This document shows positions 1-3,537 of a DNA stretch of 6,136 nt, piece after piece; the stretch's first letter is position 1, and the number at the start of each line of letters is the position of its first letter. A model generated the notes under the pieces. The model saw only the letters and a list, made by a program, of their open reading frames with translations, searched no databases and was not told the origin of the DNA. The position numbers were made by a program, and so were the translations under genes. The DNA lies in contig CAJURZ010000046.1 in assembly GCA_910588905.1 (NCBI GenBank), forward strand, positions 1 through 6,136, written 5' to 3'. The DNA is from an uncultured Eggerthellaceae bacterium (GTDB lineage Bacteria > Actinomycetota > Coriobacteriia > Coriobacteriales > Eggerthellaceae).

Positions 1-86
1 TCAAGCGCCACATAGCCAGAGAGGTCTACAAGCTCTTGAGGGATCCCTTCGGGAAACATAGAGAACCTTACAAAAAGAGGGCTTGA
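1..86 (+). CDS. IS110-family transposase, C-terminal end (partial at window edge)
   Basis: Reading from base 3, 27 codons run open to a TGA at 84-86; the gene begins outside the window. The visible residues start K-R-H-I-A-R-E-V-Y-K-L-L and end in a basic tail (H-R-E-P-Y-K-K-R-A). From memory, many actinobacterial IS110 transposases (Transposase_20 domain, DEDD-type N-terminal catalytic domain) end in a closely similar L-K-R-Y-I-A-R-E-[VI]-Y segment, which is the only basis for the call. No catalytic residue is visible. If correct, the protein would be the recombinase of an insertion sequence that uses an RNA guide and lacks classical terminal inverted repeats. The structured non-coding region directly downstream fits that picture. 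Another open frame here (bases 2-61) is shorter and resembles nothing I know. Family assignment is moderate because only 27 residues can be read. Confidence 0.55.
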   Translation, partial: KRHIAREVYKLLRDPFGKHREPYKKRA

Positions 87-96
87 CGACTATAGA
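67..96 (+). promoter_or_regulatory. Candidate promoter inside the 3' end of the transposase gene
   Basis: A -35-like CTTACA (67-72) and a -10-like TATAGA (91-96) are separated by 18 bp, each with good but imperfect sigma-70 matches. Transcription would start near 102-104, just past the transposase stop at 84-86, and run into the hairpin-rich stretch. This is the placement expected for a promoter serving a non-coding RNA in the element end. It is based on hexamer matching only. Confidence 0.3.
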
Positions 97-151
97 AGCC
101 TCGAGCAACCGGACAGGTAAGGTCCATCCAATGGGAACCTGGCACACGATC

Positions 152-194
152 CGATGGCGTACCATCGCCGTAGGGGCCGAGCTGGCTCGGCCCC
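152..194. repeat. Two adjacent perfect hairpins
   Basis: CGATGG (152-157) pairs with CCATCG (162-167) across CGTA. Five bases later GGGGCCGAG (173-181) pairs with CTCGGCCCC (186-194) across CTGG. The second is the strongest stem in the left part of the window. No T-tract follows on either strand, so neither is an intrinsic terminator. Confidence 0.8.
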
Positions 195-231
195 GATGCA
201 ACAACCCGGAGAGCATTACGGGATCGGGTGG

Positions 232-270
232 GTTGCGCTTCGCGCAACGCATTCATTGCGGCAATTGCCG
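232..270. repeat. Hairpin followed by a 12-bp palindrome
   Basis: GTTGCGC (232-238) pairs with GCGCAAC (242-248) over a TTC loop, and CGGCAATTGCCG (259-270) is a perfect palindrome. The first stem shares bases with an alternative stem, CAACCC (202-207) with GGGTTG (230-235), so the two are mutually exclusive folds. Confidence 0.75.
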
Positions 271-306
271 GGTGGCATGTCAGGCATGGTTCATCCGGGT
301 GCAACA

Positions 307-331
307 GGGGGGGGTGATCCAGATCAGCCCC
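307..331. repeat. G8 run leading into a bulged hairpin
   Basis: Eight consecutive G (307-314) are followed by TGAT, loop CCAG, ATCA, a bulged G and CCCC (328-331). The stem is 8 bp. The length of the G run makes its exact count vulnerable to sequencing error. Confidence 0.7.
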
Positions 332-350
332 TACGAAGCGATGTTGCAAG

Positions 351-403
351 TCCCTCGCAGGGATCGAGCATGCTCGGCCCAATGCACGTTTCGTCGTGCA
401 GGG
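351..403. repeat. Three consecutive hairpins or palindromes
   Basis: TCCCT/AGGGA with a CGC loop (351-363), the 12-bp palindrome CGAGCATGCTCG (365-376), and a stem CCC + TGCACG / CGTGCA + GGG (378-403) with a two-base bulge and a six-base loop. They follow one another with a one-base spacer each, an arrangement more like a folded RNA domain or multi-site DNA element than coding sequence. Confidence 0.75.
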
Positions 404-443
404 TTATTCCGGGTGCAGTTCCGGCTTCGGTATATGGGCAGAC

Positions 444-482
444 AAAAAAGAAGGCACCGGGAGGAGGTATCCGCGGCGCCTT
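444..482 (-). terminator. Intrinsic (Rho-independent) terminator, minus strand
   Basis: Read on the minus strand, AAGGCGCCG (482-474) pairs with CGGTGCCTT (459-451), nine pairs including one G-T wobble. The 14-base loop is followed after one C by six T (449-444). On the + strand only TTT follows the stem, so it is essentially unidirectional, although the A-run might let it work weakly for + transcripts as well. Its presence implies a minus-strand transcript arriving from the right, where no minus-strand protein gene is recognisable. Confidence 0.65.
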
Positions 483-552
483 TGCATATCTGGGTGAGGT
501 GGTTGGAATCTTTTGCCGGTTGGTCGGGCCGACATGTCAGTTGGTCAGGCTG
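444..552 (-). ncRNA. Candidate small RNA of about 110 nt, minus strand
   Basis: Defined by a promoter candidate (TTGACA at 588-583, TAACAA at 564-559) and the T-rich terminator ending near 444. No start codon with a ribosome binding site and a meaningful frame was found between them, so an untranslated RNA is the simplest reading. Its first 30 bases coincide with the two palindromes at 523-554, which could be operators over the start site. No known RNA family is recognised. A longer minus-strand transcript starting elsewhere would fit the terminator equally well. Confidence 0.3.
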
Positions 553-557
553 ACGTG
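515..557. repeat. Tandem pair of palindromes, 21-bp repeat
   Basis: GTCGGGCCGAC (523-533) and GTCAGGCTGAC (544-554) are each perfect inverted repeats around a central G, and the two units are offset by exactly 21 bp (two helical turns). Bases 515-536 match 536-557 at 17 of 22 positions and all five differences are transitions. Within each palindrome the inner G-C pair (526/530) is replaced by A-T (547/551), so symmetry is kept. This looks like two operators bound on one face of the helix by a dimeric regulator. As RNA the stems would be weak because the loops are too short. Confidence 0.65.
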
Positions 558-558
558 G

Positions 559-588
559 TTGTTAAGATTCACCCGGATCTGTTGTCAA
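559..588 (-). promoter_or_regulatory. Candidate promoter, minus strand
   Basis: A perfect -35 TTGACA (588-583) is followed after 18 bp by TAACAA (564-559), a weak -10 with three of six consensus bases. The start would fall near 552, inside the paired palindromes, which would place them ideally for repression. A competing + strand reading exists: TAAGAT at 563-568 preceded by TTGGTC at 541-546. Confidence 0.3.
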
Positions 589-683
589 GCTGCGTGACCC
601 GAGCCGATCAGTCTCTGATGAGCTTCGCGCCACGCTAGTGCTGGGAAACACTGTCATGCAATATACGCGCACTACCTTAAAAG

Positions 684-726
684 TTCCTGAAACACTATTT
701 GTGTTTTCAGGTTGGTTTCAGGTTCC
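684..726 (+). promoter_or_regulatory. Candidate response-regulator binding region (11-bp direct repeat plus an inverted copy)
   Basis: TTTCAGGTT occurs at 705-713 and again at 716-724, an 11-bp period, with a third TTTCAGG on the opposite strand (692-686). Tandem half-sites about one helical turn apart are the usual DNA target of OmpR/PhoB-type winged-helix regulators, and exactly such a regulator is encoded 56 bp downstream. The repeats would sit at about -61 to -42 relative to the start predicted from TAAAAT at 754-759, a normal activator position. The inverted copy also makes an imperfect stem, 686-695 with 701-711. Autoregulation is inference. Confidence 0.45.
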
Positions 727-743
727 CCAACTCCCTCCATTTC

Positions 744-776
744 CCTCCGGCGGTAAAATGATGTAAACCGAGGAGG
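744..776 (+). promoter_or_regulatory. Hairpin that would mask the regulator gene's ribosome binding site
   Basis: CCTCC (744-748) and CGGT (751-754) can pair with ACCG (767-770) and GGAGG (772-776), giving nine pairs with a small internal loop and burying the AGGAGG at 771-776. It can only form in transcripts starting upstream of about 744. A second TCCCTCC copy (732-738, ten bases before 742-748) could pair alternatively. Confidence 0.35.
754..759 (+). promoter_or_regulatory. Candidate -10 element of the two-component operon
   Basis: TAAAAT matches five of six consensus bases, but the expected -35 position (731-736, CTCCCT) has no consensus match. That is typical of an activator-dependent promoter and consistent with the direct repeat just upstream. 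The predicted start near 766 would leave a leader of about 16 bases holding only the AGGAGG at 771-776. Confidence 0.35.
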
Positions 777-781
777 CACGC

Positions 782-1450
782 ATGCATGTTCTCATAGCCG
801 AAGACGATGAGCGTCTGGCAGCGGCTCTTGAAAAGATCCTAGTGGATAATGGTTACCAGATCGACAAAGTGGAGAATGGTCAGGACGCTTTAGACTACGC
901 CACGATGCAATCCTACGACGTTATCGTCATGGATGTCATGATGCCGAAGATGGACGGCTTCGAAGCCACACGTCAGATCCGTCGGGCGAACATCTCTACA
1001 CCTATTCTGCTGCTGACCGCCCGTGATGCCGTGGGGGACAAGATCACCGGATTGGACGCGGGCGCAGATGACTATATGACCAAGCCTTTCTCTCCGGCGG
1101 AGCTCATGGCCCACCTACGTGCACTTTCCCGCCGCCAAGGCGAAGTCCAATTCGAAAGCCTGACCGTAGGCGATCTGCATCTGAGTCTTGAGAACTACGA
1201 GCTTTCCTGTGGAGACAAATCGCTCCAGCTTAGCTTCAAGGAATTCTCCATCCTGAAGATCCTCATGAGCCAACCGGGGGTCATCGTGTCGAAGGATACG
1301 CTCATTCAGAAGGCTTGGGGAATGACATCCAGCGCAGGCGACAACAACGTGGAGGCTTACATCTCGTTTCTGCGCAAGAAGCTCAAGCACGTAGGGAGCA
1401 CCTGCAAGATAGAGACCATCCGGCGCGCGGGTTATAAACTGGAGGCCTAA
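782..1450 (+). CDS. OmpR/PhoB-family DNA-binding response regulator
   Basis: A 222-residue cytoplasmic transcription regulator, the normal length for the family. The receiver domain (about 1-118) has the acidic pocket E7-D8-D9, phospho-acceptor D51 in V-M-D-V-M-M-P-K-M-D-G, switch residues T79 and Y98, and the invariant K101 before P102. A winged-helix DNA-binding domain fills about 126-222, with the recognition-helix region S-S-A-G-D-N-N-V-E-A-Y-I and the closing wing I-R-R-A-G-Y-K-L. The ATG start is fixed by AGGAGG at 771-776, five bases upstream. The kinase gene begins 6 bp after its stop, so the two form one operon and are almost certainly cognate partners. Phosphorylation at D51 should promote dimerisation on tandem half-sites such as the 11-bp repeat at 705-724. 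The family is certain; the regulon and signal are unknown, so no gene symbol is given. Confidence 0.96.
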   Translation: MHVLIAEDDERLAAALEKILVDNGYQIDKVENGQDALDYATMQSYDVIVMDVMMPKMDGFEATRQIRRANISTPILLLTARDAVGDKITGLDAGADDYMTKPFSPAELMAHLRALSRRQGEVQFESLTVGDLHLSLENYELSCGDKSLQLSFKEFSILKILMSQPGVIVSKDTLIQKAWGMTSSAGDNNVEAYISFLRKKLKHVGSTCKIETIRRAGYKLEA

Positions 1451-1456
1451 GCATCT

Positions 1457-2983
1457 ATGGAACAGGGTCTGCTCAAGCGCCTGCGCATCAAATTCATTGC
1501 GATCAACATGGGGCTGGCCCTGTTGGTGCTGGTCATCACCTTCGGCACCATCTGTGTGCTTGACCACACGGCTAGCGTTAATCAGATCAACACGCACCTC
1601 ACAAGCGTGCTCTTGCGCGTTGCCTCGTCTCAGCAGCAAGCGCCCCAAGTTCAGGGTGTGCAGCGGTTGGAAAGCTCAGATATAGACCGCGCACCCATTA
1701 CGTTGCTGCAATCGTCTAGCTCATCATCGTCGAACCTGATGCAAGGAATGGCTCAGAACGCAAGCGCCACCAGCAGCGCTTCAGCGTCAACAGAGGAAGA
1801 TCCCTCCCAAGACTCGCCCGATGCAATAGAAGCCTCGGGCGCTCCCGCCTTACCCGCAGAGGTCTATATTGGCACGGGGTATACGGTTGCGCCTCCCACC
1901 ATCGGCAACATCAAGTCAAATGACAACGTTCTGATTGCCGTATTCAAGGTAGAAGAAAGCGGCATATACACATCCATTCCCGCCTACACTACGGCAACCC
2001 TGCCTGAGAACATCTTGCTGCGGGCCGATGAAGAGGTGATCAAAAGCCCCACCGCTCGTGGTTATCTACCCCAATATGACCTCATGTTCGAGAAGGCTTC
2101 CACCGAAGGCGGCTGGTTCGTTGCCTACGCAGATGCCTCCAGCACCCATGGCTGGCGCACATTGGCGGGGATGCTCACGATCGTAGGGCTTATCGCGCTC
2201 ATCCTGTTCTTCCTCATCAACCTGGGATTCTCTAGCTGGGCTCTCCGTCCAGTAGCGCGCAGCATTCGGGCTCAACAGCAGTTTACGGCCGACGCTTCCC
2301 ATGAACTCAAGACGCCTCTTACGGTGATCTTGGCGAATCTGTCCATCCTTCGCTCAGACCCAAACGCAACTGTGGCTGAACAGATGCAATGGGTGGAAAG
2401 CTCCGAGACAGAGGCTCAGCGTATGCAGCGTTTAGTGAACGACATGCTGAGCTTGGCTCGACCACAGGATCAGAAGATGGCTGCGGCGAAGGCTGCGCGT
2501 CACGGAGATCCAGTTGATCTGTCTGATCTGGTGGAAGGAGAAGTTCTCCAATTCGAATCCGTAGCCTTCGAACATGGCGTGCTGATCGAGAGCCGTATCC
2601 AGGAGGGCATCCGCGTGGCGGGAGATGCAGAGCAGCTAGGACGCATGGTGGCCACTCTGGTGGACAATGCGTGCAAGTACGTAGATCAGGACGGTCAGGT
2701 GAGCGTCAAGCTTGATGTTCGCTCTTCTAAGACGCTTCTGGAAGACATAGCCTGTCTGCGCGTGCATAACTCGGGCGAACCCATTCCCCCCGAAGCTCAG
2801 GAGCACCTGTTCGATCGTTTCTATCGTGCCGACAAAGCACGTACCGGTGGCAAGGGCGGCTATGGATTGGGCCTTGCCATTGGGCAACAGATCGCCCACG
2901 AACACAACGGGGAAATAACAGTTGACTCATCTGCGGGGACCGGGGTTACCTTCATCGTCACACTGCCTCTTTATGAAGAATGA
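1457..2983 (+). CDS. Membrane-bound sensor histidine kinase
   Basis: 508 residues. A transmembrane segment lies at about 12-34 and a second at about 235-257. Between them is an extracytoplasmic region of about 200 residues with no recognisable fold, including a run of seven serines (86-92) and a long Ser/Ala/Asp/Glu-rich disordered stretch. There is hardly room for a HAMP domain: 'L-R-P-V' leads straight into the H-box D-A-S-H-E-L-K-T-P-L, with H282 the phosphorylated histidine. The ATP-binding domain shows N404 (V-D-N-A-C-K-Y), a G1-like H-N-S-G-E-P-I-P with Asn where Asp is usual, the F-box D-R-F-Y-R-A-D-K and the G2 motif G-Y-G-L-G-L-A-I. It phosphorylates the regulator encoded directly upstream. 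The ribosome binding site is probably GGAGG at 1441-1445 inside the regulator gene, 11 bases before ATG, which is rather long and suggests translational coupling. The sensed signal is unknown. Confidence 0.95.
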   Translation: MEQGLLKRLRIKFIAINMGLALLVLVITFGTICVLDHTASVNQINTHLTSVLLRVASSQQQAPQVQGVQRLESSDIDRAPITLLQSSSSSSSNLMQGMAQNASATSSASASTEEDPSQDSPDAIEASGAPALPAEVYIGTGYTVAPPTIGNIKSNDNVLIAVFKVEESGIYTSIPAYTTATLPENILLRADEEVIKSPTARGYLPQYDLMFEKASTEGGWFVAYADASSTHGWRTLAGMLTIVGLIALILFFLINLGFSSWALRPVARSIRAQQQFTADASHELKTPLTVILANLSILRSDPNATVAEQMQWVESSETEAQRMQRLVNDMLSLARPQDQKMAAAKAARHGDPVDLSDLVEGEVLQFESVAFEHGVLIESRIQEGIRVAGDAEQLGRMVATLVDNACKYVDQDGQVSVKLDVRSSKTLLEDIACLRVHNSGEPIPPEAQEHLFDRFYRADKARTGGKGGYGLGLAIGQQIAHEHNGEITVDSSAGTGVTFIVTLPLYEE

Positions 2984-3048
2984 TGCCCTGCTCTGCCTAG
3001 GTTGCATCGGGGTGTCGCGAAACTGGATGAACCTGACAGGAGGCGGCT

Positions 3049-3507
3049 ATGAAGGGCAAGGGGCTCATTGGCGAATTCAAGGAATTCATCAATCGTGGTA
3101 ACGTGATGGATATGGCTGTGGGCATCATCATAGGTGCAGCATTCACGGCCATCGTCACATCGTTCGTTGATAACATCATCAACCCCTTCATTACCCTGGT
3201 CACCGGCGGTAACGGAGCGAATGTGGGCGGCCTAGCCATTCCGGTGACAGATACTCAAAGCATCGATTTCGGCGCGTTCATCAGCGCTATCATCAACTTC
3301 CTGATCATTGCGCTTTGCGTGTTCTTCTTGGTGAAAGCGTTCAACAAGATGAAGGGACTGTCGGTCATCCGCCGCAAGGATGGCACGGAAGTGGTGGAAG
3401 AGGCTCCGGTCTGCCCCTTCTGCTTGGAAGAGGTGAATGTGGGAGCAACCCGCTGCTACCATTGCGCAGCCGACTTGCCCGAAGTGGCGCAGCCGACGCT
3501 CTCATAA
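3049..3507 (+). CDS. mscL: Large-conductance mechanosensitive channel MscL with C-terminal zinc-ribbon-like tail
   Basis: 152 residues. MscL forms a homopentameric inner-membrane pore that opens under membrane tension and releases solutes on hypo-osmotic shock. The N-terminal amphipathic helix (F-K-E-F-I-N-R-G-N-V-M-D-M-A-V-G) runs into the pore-lining first membrane helix (about 18-44), with G25 and G29 in G-I-I-I-G-A-A-F. A short glycine-rich extracellular loop follows, and a second membrane helix spans about 75-98. The tail differs from the E. coli protein: after a charged linker it carries C122-P-F-C125 and C136-Y-H-C139, a CxxC-x10-CxxC arrangement that could bind zinc. I recall similar tails in other actinobacterial MscL proteins. 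AGGAGG at 3038-3043 lies five bases before ATG. The gene starts 65 bp after the kinase stop on the same strand, so read-through is possible. It converges on hypF with a 30-bp gap. Confidence 0.95.
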   Translation: MKGKGLIGEFKEFINRGNVMDMAVGIIIGAAFTAIVTSFVDNIINPFITLVTGGNGANVGGLAIPVTDTQSIDFGAFISAIINFLIIALCVFFLVKAFNKMKGLSVIRRKDGTEVVEEAPVCPFCLEEVNVGATRCYHCAADLPEVAQPTLS

Positions 3508-3533
3508 GCGGTATGGGGCATCGATACCCGCTT
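3506..3533. terminator. Candidate hairpin between the convergent mscL and hypF genes
   Basis: AAGCGG-TAT (3506-3514) pairs with ATA-C-CCGCTT (3524-3533), nine pairs with one bulged C and a nine-base loop. It starts at the mscL stop codon and fills the intergenic gap, so it could stop transcription from both sides. No T-tract follows on either strand, so classical intrinsic termination is not well supported. Confidence 0.35.
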
Positions 3534-3537
3534 GAGG

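Larger units (their letters stand above)
103..430 (+). ncRNA. Candidate structured RNA downstream of the IS110-like transposase
   Basis: About 330 bases contain ten self-complementary elements in near-continuous order: 114-118/137-141; 152-157/162-167 (loop CGTA); 173-181/186-194 (9 bp, loop CTGG); 202-207/230-235, which competes with 232-238/242-248; palindrome 259-270; 311-318/323-331 (one bulged G); 351-355/359-363; palindrome 365-376; and 378-388/395-403 (CCC, two-base bulge, then TGCACG, loop TTTCGT). IS110-family elements are known to encode a bridge or seek RNA in a non-coding end, so this position is suggestive. Strand is not certain because most stems are perfect; + is preferred because of the promoter-like hexamers at 67-96. 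The 5' end is a guess from that promoter and the 3' end is unknown. Guide loops cannot be assigned without the element's termini. It could instead be an unrelated RNA or a protein-binding palindrome cluster. Confidence 0.35.
87..781. other. 695-bp stretch without a convincing protein gene; hairpin-rich
   Basis: No open frame here has a family resemblance, a sensible ribosome binding site or a conserved-looking protein. The + strand frames at 83-553 and 154-597 and the - strand frames at 1-252 and 68-382 look like chance openings in GC-rich palindromic DNA. I found no core motif of RNase P RNA, tmRNA, SRP RNA, a common riboswitch, tRNA or rRNA. The stretch holds dense perfect hairpins (114-403), a minus-strand terminator (444-482), a pair of palindromes (523-554) and the regulatory region of the two-component operon (684-776). 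The octamer TCCGGGTG occurs at 294-301 and 408-415, and inverted at 570-577. Confidence 0.7.

Noticed and set aside
173..194. Intrinsic terminator at the GC-rich 9-bp hairpin
   Set aside because: The stem is strong, but no T-tract follows on either strand.
1..382. Minus-strand open frames at 1-252 and 68-382
   Set aside because: They lie antisense to the transposase tail and the hairpin cluster, have no ribosome binding site and resemble nothing known.
83..597. Open frames of about 150 codons on the + strand (83-553 and 154-597)
   Set aside because: No Shine-Dalgarno at a plausible start, no family resemblance, odd composition, and they run straight through hairpins, a terminator and palindromes that explain the sequence better.
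87..600. RNase P RNA, tmRNA, SRP RNA or a common riboswitch
   Set aside because: Core motifs such as the RNase P GAGGAAAGTCCG segment, the tmRNA tRNA-like ends, the SRP tetraloop helix and the cobalamin or T-box signatures were looked for on both strands and not found.
670..742. Short minus-strand frame of about 22 codons starting near 742
   Set aside because: The purine-rich stretch before its ATG is poorly spaced, the peptide is unremarkable, and the bases are better explained as the operator region of the regulator operon.
87..781. CRISPR array
   Set aside because: There are repeats, but no regular repeat-spacer periodicity; the 21-bp and 11-bp pairs occur only twice each.
1115..1648. 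Minus-strand open frame spanning the regulator-kinase junction
   Set aside because: It overlaps two confidently assigned genes and has no recognisable product.
3001..3031. Promoter for mscL (TTGCAT at 3002-3007)
   Set aside because: No acceptable -10 hexamer at 16-18 bp spacing.
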